In this document: in pieces, positions 31,721 to 42,526 of the stretch
Numbering within the stretch: position 1 is the first letter of the stretch
How the letters are laid out: every line of letters starts with the position of its first letter
DNA from: Zizania palustris
Taxonomy: Eukaryota; Streptophyta; Magnoliopsida; Poales; Poaceae
Direction: 5' to 3'
DNA length: 64,000 bases
Assembly: GCA_019279435.1 (NCBI GenBank)
Contig: JAAALK010000079.1
Span: 83,384,162 to 83,448,161 of the forward strand
Made by a program: the position numbers and the translations under genes
The notes under the pieces: generated by a model
What the model was told of the DNA's origin: nothing
Database searches by the model: none
What the model saw: the letters and a program-made list of their open reading frames with translations, nothing else

Positions 31721-34179
31721 CTACACATGATAAGAATATCTCGATCGCTCAGTGCTGGGGTGAGTGAAATAATGACGAGGCATCCAGCACTGAGTGACCC
31801 GAGTAGTAGGCACAGAAAGAGTAGACGGTCTACGCACAAGATAATCGGAATGATGCAAAGTGCGAGGTCTACCTACATGCTGTGATCGAACAACATGTCG
31901 AGGTCTCCTACTCTGACGAGGTACAAAGCTACTCGCCCGGGGTCTACCACCATATGGAACATGGTGAACACCTCGAGGAGTAAAACCTCTCCGAGAAGCA
32001 CGAGGAGCCTCGAAAGCAGGACGATAGTAAAACTCAGACTCATGCATACCTAAAGATAGGTAATGCATGTCCTGGAAACTCATCGCCTGAGAGCGTCGCT
32101 CATCCTTGATGCGACGAAAACAGAAACCAATCAAATGACCCGCCCGCTGACAGTAAGAACAGTGAAAAACTCTCCTAGGGGCACTCTCATGGGTCACAGG
32201 AGCAACTCTCACAGGCTCCTTGGGCTTCTTTTGAGTGGTTTTCTTGGGAGGATTTTTCTTGGTAGGAGGTGTGGTTTTCTTTGGTGGTCGAGTAGGCTTT
32301 TTGGCTGATGGGGTGTCTAACAGAGCTCTCTCTTTCTCTAAGGTAGTGGGAGAGGTAAAAACAATTTTGGTCTTACTGTCTGAAGAAATCCTCTAAAACC
32401 CAAACCTAGAGCTACCCCTGCTCTGTCAGCACACAACTTGGTCTTTGCAAAGAGCAAATCCATCCTACCCTTTCCCTCAGTGCATTTATTAACCACGGAA
32501 AGAAGGTATTCATTTTCAGACATGAGGTTTTCAGCTCGCTCTCTAACAGTGCCTAGCTGGTCCTTAAGGGTAATGCAAGTGTCACACACAGGCTGCACAT
32601 CCTTAGAACTACCGGCCCTCTCCAATCTAGCCTCTAAATCATGAACATGTTTATCACGTAAATTAATGCTTTCGCGTAATAAAGAGCAGTTCATGCAATC
32701 AATAACATCATGAGGTCTAGAATCCACCTCCAAAAGCTGCTTCTGTGCAGTCTCAAGCTTAGAGAGAGTTTGAGCATGTACAGAGCGCAACTGAGCAAGC
32801 TCACCCATGACAACAGAACAGGACTCACATTCAGCATCATCAGATTTAGACTTAAGCATGGCATATTCAGTAGAAATAGTTTCTAGCCTAAGTCTAAGGT
32901 CTTTTCTTTCTCTAGCGGCTTGCACAAGTAATCTATCCTGACCAAGAACTACTTCATTCAGTTCATCTAATTTAATCAGTAGCTGGTCAGATGATAGAGT
33001 TACCTCAGATGAGTCAAGCTCATCGCCGCTGTGATCGCTGTCGGCCATGAAGCAAAGGCCGGTGAAGTCTCGTCCCTTCTTGTCCTTCTTGTCCTCCTTC
33101 TTTGGGGACTCCTCCTCAGAGCTCGACTCCTCAGTTGAGGAAGTGTCGATGTCGCTGAGAGCAGCAACAAAAGCCCTGGATGCGGCCTTGGCTACTTTCT
33201 TAGCCATCTTGCCGCGCTTACCCTTCACAAAGGGTTTCCTCTCCTTCTTGTGGTATTTAGGGCGCTCACTCTCATCTCTCTTTTTGAGTTTTGGGCAATT
33301 AGCCTTGATGTGAGAAGTGTCACCGCATTCAAAGCAACCACTAAAACCACTTCTCCGCTGATCCCGTCTCTCATGGTGAAAACGGGTGAACCTCCGGGCA
33401 ATGAGAGCAAGCTCATCATCATCTCGAGAGTCCACCTGCTCCTTTGTGACGGAGACCAGGGAGGACAAAGCAAAACCATCTGCAAGAACACAAGTGCCAG
33501 ATGTGCTTGGTTCTGCAGTGGTGCCACAGCTAGTGCTAGAAATCAATGCCAATGGTTGTGGCAAAGAGCTTCTGTGCACTGCAAGAGATGCCTTGGCAAT
33601 CTCTGTGGACTTCAGCTTGCTGAAGAGCTCATCACAGGTCAATGTGTCATAACCTGCAGACTCCTCAATGCTGGATATCTTCACTTCCCATATGCTACGG
33701 TCAAGAGCATAGAGAAGCTTGATAGCCCTATCATGATCATTGTAAGCAAGCGTCCCGTTGGACCGCAAGTTACTCACTATCGCATCAAAGCGAGAAAACA
33801 TGGCATCTATAGATTCACCAGGTGCCTGCACAAACAGCTGATACTGTTGATTGTATGTGCTTTGGCGCCTGGCCTTAATCTGAGTAGAGCCCTCATGAAA
33901 AATAGTGAGTGTTGTCCAAATCTCCCTAGCAGTCCTAAGGTGCTGCACCCTATCAAACTCACTCCGGCTCAAACCAATGAACAATATATTCCTAGCCTTG
34001 GAGTTGGCATTATACTGATCTTTTTCTGTTTGAGTGGTGCGAGTATCAGGGATGGAGTATTGTGAGTCCACAATCTCCCAAATTGCATTTCCTTGGCTTA
34101 GCAAGTAAGCCTCCATGCGCACCTTCCAGTATGCAAAGTCTGTCCCATCGAACAGAGGAATTTTACTGCCTCTATCCAT
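31721..34179 (-). pseudogene. Gag of Sirevirus D (one frameshift)
   Basis: A long gag starting MDRGSKIPLFDGTDFAYWKV at 34179, 64 bp after the LTR. It has a copia gag domain (residues about 10-220), a CCHC knuckle (CFECGDTSHIKANCPK), an acidic Lys/Glu-rich stretch, a long coiled-coil half with repeated C-x2-C pairs (CESC, CMNC, CDTC) and then a second CCHC-like knuckle (CSYCQRAGHLIGFCF). The extended C-terminal half is a Sirevirus feature. A 1-bp shift near 32395 separates the parts. The frame ends at TAG 31721-31723, and the next codons enter protease in the same frame, so gag and pol are separated by a single stop. Confidence 0.85.
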
Positions 34180-34225
34180 GTCGCCAACAGATCACAAAAC
34201 CGGTTAAGGTCAACTGGTGATCTTA

Positions 34226-34243
34226 ACCCGCTCTGATACCAAT
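34226..34243 (-). other. Primer binding site of D
   Basis: Minus strand ATTGGTATCAGAGCGGGT directly follows the LTR end CCAACA. TGGTATCAGAGC pairs with initiator Met tRNA. Confidence 0.9.
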
Positions 34244-36261
34244 TGTTGGACCGAAAACGGCGACCAGAGGGGGGGGTGAATGGGAGCTTTTAAAATTTCG
34301 GGCTAAAAACTAGCCTTCGGTTTTAGTTCTGTCTTCTGCGGAACAGGCTTCGAACACTACCTTCGAAGGTCTGGTTCGGAGGTGCTTCGACAGCTCCGAA
34401 CACAGGCTTCGCAGGAGCAAAAGTTCGAAGCCAAGAAGACTTCGCTCCACGTACACCCCTCGAAAATCTACTCTGCTAAGTCAGTGCAGGCTCCGCACAC
34501 AGGGTGCTTCGAGCAGGCTTCGCACTTCACCCTTCGCAAGAGTGGACACCCTACTGAGGACTTCGACCAAGTACTTGGCAGCAGCAACTGGTGCTGGGCT
34601 TCGTACACGAAGGTCTAAACGCACACAAACGGACTTCGCTAAGGGCTTCGACACAAGAAGCTAAACGAGCTTCGATCAGGGCTTCGCTAGTAAGCTGTGA
34701 GGTCTAGCCTCAAGTTACACAGAGTGACAACACACTGAAAAACACACTTCGCACAAAACACCCTTCGCCTAGATAGGCTTCGGTGCACTATAACTAGCGA
34801 GGTATGTAACACGAGCTCAAGCAAAAAGCACACAGAAGCAGGGCTTCGCCGCTTGAACAAGGAACACAAAAAATGAACTCTCTGGAAGAAATACAACGAA
34901 GTGTTTGGCTACAGGAGCTCAACAGTAAATGCTCAAAGTGTTAAATGTTACCTACCGAGCCCCCATATTTATAGCCCACAGTTCACCCAAGTGAAATGAC
35001 TACTTTACCCCTAGGGTTTACACCAGTTTTGTCTCTACATAACAGAGGGGTACAAAAGGTAGTCCAACTTTATTTTGGAGGCTTCTCTGTCAGCTTTGCA
35101 GAGGGGACAACGTCAGCGTTTTGCAGAGCAGACAGTGTCAGCCTTTGCAGTCTTTGACCTTCTGGAGCCTCCCTTCGCACGCGAGGGTGCGGTAGCTTCG
35201 GCTAGAAGCCTTGAGCCTGGTGGCCTTCGCTTCGCCGAAGATAGCCTCCGATACAGTGACGGTTTTGAGCCGAAGCCGTCAAAGCCCTTGGGCCTTCGCA
35301 CCAACACCTCCGGAGTGGACCACCACGGCTTCGCAGCTTCCACCTAGCTCGAACTCCGTCAGTCCGTGTACCGAAGCCATGCAGGCCGAAGCACCACAAG
35401 ACAACCACACTCCGGAGCTAGCCTCGCTCTGAAGCCTTCCTCACTCCGAAGCCCCACCTTCGGAGCACCACCCTTCGAAGTCCCTCCTTCGTCCAAGGCC
35501 TCCGCACGAAGCATTCCATGAGCCCTTCGTCGCAGTGTCTCTCCCCGAGCACACTCCTCGACGAGCCTCACCCAGACCATGCCTTCGATGCACCTCGACT
35601 TCTGAGACCTTCGTAAGGCACCTTCGAATGTCTCCCTCCGGAGCACACTTCGAACTCCTTGCGTCCGCAGAGGACTTGATCCACCCAACTCCGAAGTCAC
35701 TCCATCCGGAGTACCTTCGAAGTGCCTCACCTCCGAGGACTTTGTCTCGGAGTACCTTCACCCGGAGCCATGCTCCGCACTCTCTGCCTTCACCTGGCAC
35801 ACCTCGACCTGAGGACCGACCCAGACCCCTTCGCAGCCACCGTGACGGAGCTCCCCGCTCCCCTGGCATCAAGCCTCCCGCTTGACCCAGGTTCACCTGC
35901 CGCGAACCTTGTCCGTCGCCTCCGAAGTCCCTGCGCACCACAGATAAACAGACAAGTGTATCCAGTACTCCGGAGACCTCTCCGGGTTAGCAACCTCCGG
36001 CACACACTCCGGTGTACCGCCCAAAATACCGAAGCCTTCGGTACACACCCAGTCATCGTGTACTGTCGGACCCCTCCGACACGCACACTCCGCTGCAACA
36101 GCTGCAGCAACCAAACCACCGAACACCCTTCGGTGAAACCACCTCCGAACACCCTTCGGAGATACAACCTCCGAACCCCCTTCGGAGGTACCCCTTCGAA
36201 CAGAGGTTAGAAGCCTGTCAATCACTCATCACAAACACTGAAACCAACCCTTGGTTTCTCA
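34244..36261 (-). repeat. 5' LTR of Sirevirus D
   Basis: 2018 bp, the same length as the 3' LTR. TGAGAAACCAAGG begins it at 36261 and CGGTCCAACA ends it at 34244 on the minus strand. It is followed by CGTTG (36262-36266). Confidence 0.92.
34966..34973 (-). promoter_or_regulatory. TATA box of the D 5' LTR
   Basis: Minus strand GGGCTATAAATATGGGGG; the same box is kept in the 3' LTR at 13955-13962. Confidence 0.6.
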
Positions 36262-37339
36262 CGTTGTATTTTTGCTTTCGAAGTGTACTTGTAAGCGTAC
36301 TTCGTATTTATACTTGGCATTCGATGAATGGAAATTTTTTTGTACTTCGTGTATGTAAACTTCATCGTATACGCGTATTCCATTCGTATACTTCGCACGC
36401 ATTGCACGTTTTTTACGCTTCTCATGCATTGCACGCTTCGTATGCCCCGTTTGCACGCATCACACGCTTCATTCGTACACTCGGTGTGCATATACCTCGG
36501 TCCCCCTTGCACGTGGCGGCTAGGGACTTGGGCATTGCCGGCGCGTGCAATTATAAGATGCGGAGGGGTGCGCCTTGGGTGGCTTCAAATATATATATAT
36601 TGTATTGTTCGGAGGCCTCTCTTGGGCTTCGAATGCTTGGATTTGAAACGAAGCATGGCTTCGAAGACTTATTCAAATTAAGCAAAGAAAGGTTTCGAAT
36701 ACTTAATTCACATCATATCTTTAATTTTGACACACGAAGCAAGGCTTCGAAGCATGTTTAGATTGTGAAGCAAGGCTTCTGAGCTTGATTTTGGGATGAG
36801 TGGTGTGGATTCACTGAACCTGTGATAATATGAGCCACCTTCGGCTCTAATCCACCTTCAGCTTTGGGATACTTTGGGTACGAAACCTGTGATCCCTAGA
36901 TGCATCAGGCTGATGGCCCGGAATCCATCTCTGCTACGGGCCCGGAGGCACTGTGTAGCCCTCGAAGCAGTGCTTCGGTGGGATACTCCAGGTACAGGAC
37001 CTAGGATCCCTAGATGCATTAGGCCGGTGGCCTGGAATCCTTCATCTTACTGCTACGGACCCGGAGGCGCTGTGTAGCCTTCGAAATAGTGTTTCAGTTT
37101 TGAATAGGACGAAGCAGTGCTTCGATTTTGAATAGGATGAAGTAGTGCTTCGGTTAGAGTGTATACCTTCGGAAGCTTGACTGGGTCCGGAGACCGAGCG
37201 GCTTCGTGTGGATGAAGAGAACTTGCCTCGTAGACCGAGGCCTTCGACGAGCGCCCGGAGCCCCTTGCCGAAGAGTATGCGGAAGGATATCTGGGTCTGT
37301 CGCTTTCTTCATGGGCGCGCTCCGAGGCACGACGCCAAC
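36262..37339 (-). repeat. Repeat-rich leader of element E
   Basis: This is the E sequence between its 5' LTR and the insertion point of D. Next to the LTR the minus strand reads GTTGGCGTCGTGCC, the probable primer-binding region. A segment of about 114 bp is duplicated in tandem (36866-36979 and 36980 to about 37096, containing GATCCCTAGATGCAT). A unit of about 29 bp (TTTTGAATAGGATGAAG) then repeats twice (37097-37155). 36280-36500 is a looser field of GCATTGCACGCTTCGTATG-like words. No gag is recognisable. Confidence 0.65.
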
Positions 37340-38138
37340 TGTTGTAACAATTGTGTTAGTTACAGACAAGTTTCTATGAGGAGGTGTAGAATATATGATA
37401 TGAACATCGAAAGGTTCTCACAAAGGGAGAGATGGTTTTATACTAGTTCAGGCCTCCCATGGGGGATAATAACTCTACGTCCAGTTTACAATGGATTTGG
37501 CATAATTTTGCCTCTATCTTTCGTGCGTCCATTACAAGGGCTGGGCCCTGCTTTTATAGGCTCACAGGCCAAAGGAAAAGACCCAATTAGCCCCTACATG
37601 CCATAGGCTTTATAGGGGTAAGAGGGGAAACAGACTAGGCTACTGTACATATAACTTTACAGATGTGGTGGATATACATCACTTCGGGAGTAGGTATACG
37701 GCATACCAGCGGCGTGGGCCCCTGGTATGGTCTTTACACTGTAGCAGTATGGGGGTATTTCTTCATCTTCTAGACCAGAGCACCTATTGGAGGGTCTCGG
37801 CCGGAGCTTATTGAGAGGACTCCAAAGAGAGCTCTGAAGAGGGCTCCGAAGAGGACTCCAAAGAGGGCCTAGAGGGATCCTGGAGGCTTGGCTCCGTAGG
37901 GGGTCCGAAGGGGTCTTCGAGCACTTGGTTCCGGAGGTGTCCCAAAGCGCCTGGCTCCGGAGCAAACCCGGAGGCTTGGCTTTCAGCCTCGTAATTCCTG
38001 CATCACTTGGAGTAATCTGGGATTGAGGGCTCCGGAGTTCGTCTCTGGGCTTCGTTAGCTAGCGGGCTCCGAGCCCGAGGCCTTTGGAGGCTGATGTCAT
38101 TTGACCCCTGTTCAGGGGAAAGACTATTTACCCCAACA
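37340..38138 (-). repeat. 5' LTR of element E
   Basis: 799 bp. The minus strand runs from TGTTGGGGTAAATAG (38138) to CAATTGTTACAACA (37340). GGGAT at 38139-38143 matches AGGAT left of the other LTR with one change. Confidence 0.85.
37552..37559 (-). promoter_or_regulatory. TATA box of the E 5' LTR
   Basis: Minus strand GAGCCTATAAAAGCAGGG. The other LTR has lost it. Confidence 0.5.
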
Positions 38139-38437
38139 GGGATGAAGGAAGGAAAAGATGTGAAGCTAAGTTTCTAGTCGGAAGGACGCCTGGGGGAACA
38201 CTTGAAAGGGATTCGGTAGGTTTCGGCATTTACAAAGTCAATCGGATCGGAGTTACTTAGGTGGCCCAAGAAGAAACTGTACAGATGGGTGACGATCAGT
38301 ATGAAGACCTAGTTCAGAAGAGCCTACATGCGAGAAAATGGTTCACAAAAGGGATTAAAACCACGAACAAAAGAGAAAAGGGCCAAACAGACAAAGAAGC
38401 AGAGACTTACCAAGGGAATCCCGTTCAAGCTAGCCAT
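38139..38437 (-). pseudogene. 5' part of the plant-mobile-domain gene of H
   Basis: Minus strand ATG at 38437 opens MASLNGIPL and meets the donor GTAAGT at 38410-38405. An intron of 87 bp ends at CATGTAG (38324-38326). The second exon follows with stretches such as DPIDFVNAETYRIPFKCSPR, interrupted by stops. It would continue at 8661 without element E. The N-terminal exon is inferred from splice consensus only. AATAAATATTA near 38575-38585 is a possible TATA element. Confidence 0.5.
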
Positions 38438-38717
38438 TTTACTACCCTCTCAGTGTGGTGTGGTAAAGGAGGCGGCAAGATGGTGATGATCAAAAAGCAC
38501 TAGAAGCCGATGATGATGGTTAAGAGCTGGAGCACTAGTGAGCAGAAAGCGTGGAAGAAAGAATACAAAAGACTAATATTTATTGACCAGGGTGATTCTT
38601 CGGCTATCCCATCAGACCAATCAAGAGAGGCGAAGGCGAAGAGTTTTTCGGCTAATGGTAATGAATGTGAGATGACCGTGTGAAAATACTTGGTGGTGTA
38701 GGGTAATTATGGCTGAT

Positions 38718-38764
38718 AGTTTTGAAGCATCAGATGCCCCTTAATGCTTCAAAACTAGGGGGCA
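38718..38764 (+). promoter_or_regulatory. PPT-side hairpin and polypurine tract of H
   Basis: AGTTTTGAAGCAT (38718-38730) and ATGCTTCAAAACT (38744-38756) form a perfect 13-bp stem with a 13-base loop. The purine tract ACTAGGGGGCA overlaps its 3' foot and abuts the LTR at 38765. It shows that H runs on the plus strand. Confidence 0.7.
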
Positions 38765-39889
38765 TGTGTTGACGCCAAGAATTGGTAAAGCCTAAGGCCC
38801 ACTAAGGAAGGCGTGCGGTCAATAGAAGGTCAAGTAAGATCCAATCAAAGAAAGTCAAAGAAGTCCATCCGCAACAGCTGCATGATTGGAAGGATAGCCG
38901 ATGGAGATAAGAGCAGAGGATGGTTACAGATTCATTCAGAATTACCTGGATAAGTTACTTGGACGGCAAGTCTATGGACTATAAATATGTATCCCTTAGG
39001 TTAGAATAGTTAACTCTCGTTCAATCAACAATCGGCGCATCGCCACCCTTGTGTCCCAAGGTTATCTAGCGGGACTCGGGCTCTCGGAGCTGTGCTGCAT
39101 CAGTTTGATCTCTGGTGAAGAGGTGAGTCTCGCCACCCCGACGTCCATTCCAACTAGGTTAGTACACTCACGGCTACATCGGTTCAGCCCGATCTCTTGA
39201 GGAGAATGGTGAAACAGCACGGTTGCCGATTGTTCTCGGTGTATTTGGCTAGGTCTAAGGCTTCATAAATTAGGTTGATCTCTTAGATTGAAGTGATTTA
39301 GGTTTGGTAGCTTGAGGCTTCATCGGTTAAGTCCGACATCTCTTTCTATTGTATCTTTTTCATACCGTATACTGTTCATCTAAATGAAGTTTGCCCGATT
39401 CGTTGATATATTGTTCAGATCATTGTGATTAGCTACTATCTCGGTTAGGTCCGATCTAGTTATTGTGATGATTTCTATGATATAGATCTGGCATGCTTTA
39501 TTTATTTCTATCAGAGTACAAGATGATAGGTTATCTTTAATTCATCTCCGTATCATGTTCACCGTTGAAGGGTGCACATCGGCCTACATGCATACTTTTT
39601 CTTTTCTATCGACCGATGGTGTGCTCGCTCGATTGGGCCAACTTGGGCTATCGGCCGTATGGCCGATCGACATGTTGGTTCATGATTCTATCTTTACGCC
39701 ACAGTCATCGGCTTGTCAGCCGATTGGATATGCTACTAACGTCGATCTTTTCTGACCCCTTATCAATTGCAGGGTCAAACTGATTGGCACGCCCTAAACA
39801 TTTTTCTAAGACGTAGGACCTGCAGTGGAGTCAAGCAGATCTCCCAGGCCACGCGTGTGTCAGTGTGTGACCAAAAAGCACGCCAACAC
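38765..39889 (+). repeat. 3' LTR of element H
   Basis: About 1.1 kb from TGTGTTGACGCCAAG to CACGCCAACAC. It has a good TATA box and follows a plus-strand purine tract. No 5' LTR of H is in the window, so the boundaries rest on the terminal inverted repeat and the change to AT-rich DNA after 39890. No homology to the LTRs of A, B or E is apparent. Confidence 0.7.
38980..38987 (+). promoter_or_regulatory. TATA box of the H LTR
   Basis: GGACTATAAATATGTATCCC, on the plus strand, consistent with the orientation deduced from the purine tract. Confidence 0.6.
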
Positions 39890-41222
39890 TTAGATATTTC
39901 AAAATTTCTTTGCATTTAGTGCATAAGAACTAAAAACTGACTCATAATTATGAATATGATTTTTCTTCAAATTTTGGTTAATTATTTCATGCACTTGCAT
40001 TTCAAATTTGACATATTTCAATATAAATCATAGAAAAATATTTAATGAATTAAAAATAGTAAAATAATCTAGAAAATACCAAATTTTATATGAGATAATC
40101 TATGTTATATTTTGATCGTAGAAAAAGTTTCATGTTCAAACAAAGATTTAACTATTGATTTGTTTTTAAACCCAATACATTCATTCTTTAAATTCTAATT
40201 CGTCCATGTGGAATCTTCAACTTTATTAATATCGTACATGACAACTTTCTCGAAATATTTTTAATTTTTTATAACAGTATATATGTATCATATCATGACA
40301 CCACGACATGTATCATATTTTTCAGACTTCGTTCGAACTTTTCAGAATCAAAAACCATTAAGCTCCACATTGCCTATCAAGTATCGTAACATAATTTTTT
40401 TTCAAAATTTCTTTAAATTTAGTGGATAATAACTAAAAATAGACTCAAAAACATGAATATATTTTTTTTATAAATTTTGGTTTATTATTTCAAGTGGTTG
40501 CAGTTTAAATTTCACCTATTTCAATTTAAATCCAAAAAATATTTAATTAATTAAAAATATTAAATTTATTTAGAAAAATACCAAAATTTTATATTAGATA
40601 AACTATGTTGTATTTTGATTTTAGAAAAAGTTTCAAGTTTAGATGAAGTTTTAACTATTGATTTGAGTTTAAACACAACACATTCCTTCTGTAAATACTA
40701 ATTCTTTATCGTGGAATTTCAAACTTTCTTAACATCGTAGGTGACAACTTTATCAAAACATTTTTTATTTTCTATCATATCATATATCAGACTTCATTCG
40801 CTTTTTTAAATTAAAAAATCATTAAGCTCTACATTGCCCATCAAGTTTCGTAACATAGTTTTTTCAAAAAAAATCAATTTAGTAGATAAAAACTAGAAAT
40901 AGACTCAAAAACATGAATACGATTTTTTTCTATAAATCTTGGTTCATTATTTAAAGCAATTGTAGTTCAAATTTCACCTATTTCAATTTAAATCCTAGAA
41001 ACATATTTAATGAATTAAAAATAGTAAACTGAATCAGAAAATTTCCAAAATATTACATGAGATAAGCTACATTGCATTTTGATCATAGAAAAAAGTTTTA
41101 AGTTCAAACGAAGATTTACTATGTATTTGCTTTTAAACCCAACACATTCTTTATTTAAATCATAAATTCCTCCTCACGGAATATCTGACTTTTTAACATT
41201 ATACATGATAATGTTCTCGAAA
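39890..41222. repeat. Three diverged AT-rich tandem copies of ~0.46-0.50 kb
   Basis: The same series of words recurs three times in order. The first is AAATTTCTTTGCATTTAGTG (about 39902), AAATTTCTTTAAATTTAGTG (about 40405) and AAAATCAATTTAGTAGAT (about 40866). Then come GACTCA..AA.ATGAATA, TTTCAATTTAAATC-like, TTAATGAATTAAAAATA, TTGATC/TTAGAAAAAGTTT, AAACCCAACACATTC and the GTCAAC/CATCAAGT..CGTAACATA junction. Spacing is about 503 and 461 bp and identity looks around 70-80%. No ORF, TSD or known family recognised. Confidence 0.65.
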
Positions 41223-41593
41223 TTAAACATTCATGTGATGTCAACTATTAATTGTCACTTGTGTGTTATGATTGTTAATAAAAAATTATATTACTGATGA
41301 TATCTGGTAAATATTCTCGTAACCGTATTTATATCTAATGATATCTGACTCTGTATCTGTATCCGGAGTATCCGAATTCGAATCCGAATCCAAAAAATAT
41401 GAAAAATGATATGATATCACTATATTTGTTTGTATCCGATCCGTTTTTATTCCTATATACAGGCTAGTCTAAAACACCTCTATCTTACGCATTTTCAGCG
41501 CAATTTTTATGACTGGTTGTATTAACAATGCAACTGCACTTTTTTAAAATGGCTAATTGTATTAACAGAGAAGGAATTATATATTAGCTAGTG
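41223..41593. other. Intergenic DNA with TCCGAATCCGAATCC-type words
   Basis: AT-rich sequence with a run of short direct repeats (tctgtatccgg, tccgaattcgaatccgaatcc) near 41350-41400, seen in many grass noncoding regions. Nothing coding. It ends with TATAT, the left duplication of element C. Confidence 0.4.
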
Positions 41594-41598
41594 TATAT

Positions 41599-42526
41599 TG
41601 TTGGAAATAACAACACTTTTAGGTTTAACTTATTCCACAAATAAATCATGATGTTAAACAGATGAATACACATAACCACGGTATAGCAGTACACTATACA
41701 CATGAACTAGAATAATGTACTGAACATGGTAAGAGTGTACCAGATGTTCACAGTTGGAGCAGCCACAGATCGGACTGGTACCACGACAACGATGCGCGGT
41801 ACCGGACGATGGCGACGACGGGCAGCACTCGAGCGAAGAGGAAGACGAGCCGTGGTGGACGAACGCGAGCAATCGTGCGGAGCGCTTCCCAAAAACCTTA
41901 TTCGCCCTCTCCCGGTGCAGGATCTCGAAGGCGATGGGTTCCGGAGACCTGCTCTTCCGCTCAACGGTGCACACCGATGAGAGGAACAGAGTAGACTACG
42001 AATGGCCGCACAAAACAAAGGAGATCGGCGAGACTCTTCAGTTCTCTCTTGCGCAGAACCGTCGCTCAGTGTCTGTTGGAGGAGAAATAGACGCGTGATC
42101 AGGGCGTCTCTTCATTCTCCACTAGTAACTTCTCCGAAGGTGAATCGGAACCGTTCCAACCAATTACACCCGCAGCAAAACGGAACGGCAAAAGGGAGCC
42201 ACGTCTGCGCAAGCAATCGGAGCCGATTTCGGCGGACCATTCACGCGCATGTCGTGCGCCGCGCTCCCCGGCCCCAGCCCCGGCCCGTGCCCGGCTCGGC
42301 CCAGCGAGGCGAGGCGAGCGAGCGCGCGTGTGTGTTTCTGTAGTCTCCTCTCACCCACATAGGTCTAGTTGCAAGGAGAGCACCATTCCTTATAAGCTGG
42401 TCTTCCTCTCCTAGAACTAGCAAGGTGGGACTAAAGGTTCACATGCTCTCTCTACATGGTGGGCCTTTGAGATTTTTCCAGGAATTATTCTTCAAATAAA
42501 TTTGGGCCAAGCCCATTTATTCAACA
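41599..42526 (-). repeat. 3' LTR of element C
   Basis: 928 bp. A TATA-like TATAAGG lies near 42389-42395 (minus). The purine tract GGTGGGGGAT abuts it at 42527-42536. It contains about 190 bp (roughly 42007-42205) missing from the other LTR. The 5' and 3' thirds match the sister LTR with scattered substitutions. Confidence 0.88.

Larger units (their letters stand above)
13233..36261 (-). mobile_element. Element D: Sirevirus-type Ty1/copia retrotransposon
   Basis: The LTRs (13233-15250 and 34244-36261) are both 2018 bp and the element is flanked by CGTTG on both sides (13228-13232, 36262-36266). Minus-strand order: LTR, PBS complementary to initiator Met tRNA, long gag, protease-integrase-RT-RNase H, a noncoding stretch with many purine tracts, LTR. 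This plan and the long LTRs are Sirevirus features. The 3' noncoding stretch was split by chromovirus G (15926-28023, duplication TACTT); without G the element is about 10.9 kb. By eye I count about 33 differences between the LTRs (about 1.6%). Gag and pol carry stops and a frameshift, so it is not autonomous now. Confidence 0.92.
8667..38138 (-). mobile_element. Element E: non-autonomous LTR retrotransposon in H
   Basis: LTRs at 8667-9428 and 37340-38138 begin TGTTGTAACAATTG and end near CCAACA. The flanks read AGGAT (8662-8666) and GGGAT (38139-38143), a 5-bp duplication with one change. The minus-strand order is LTR, GTTGGCGTCGTGCC (primer-binding region), a repeat-rich leader, an antisense gene, purine tract, LTR. 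After removing Sirevirus D (13233-36261 plus duplication) the internal part is about 4.9 kb. It contains no gag, protease, reverse transcriptase or integrase that I can find. E therefore depends on another element for movement. It sits inside the antisense plant-mobile-domain gene of H. Confidence 0.8.

Noticed and set aside
36866..37155. Repeated units as a CRISPR array
   Set aside because: Units are long, adjacent without spacers, diverged, and the genome is a plant.
41726..42343. Overlapping plus-strand frames in the LTRs of C
   Set aside because: LTR sequence; the frames overlap each other in all phases, and the second LTR has a 190-bp deletion across them.
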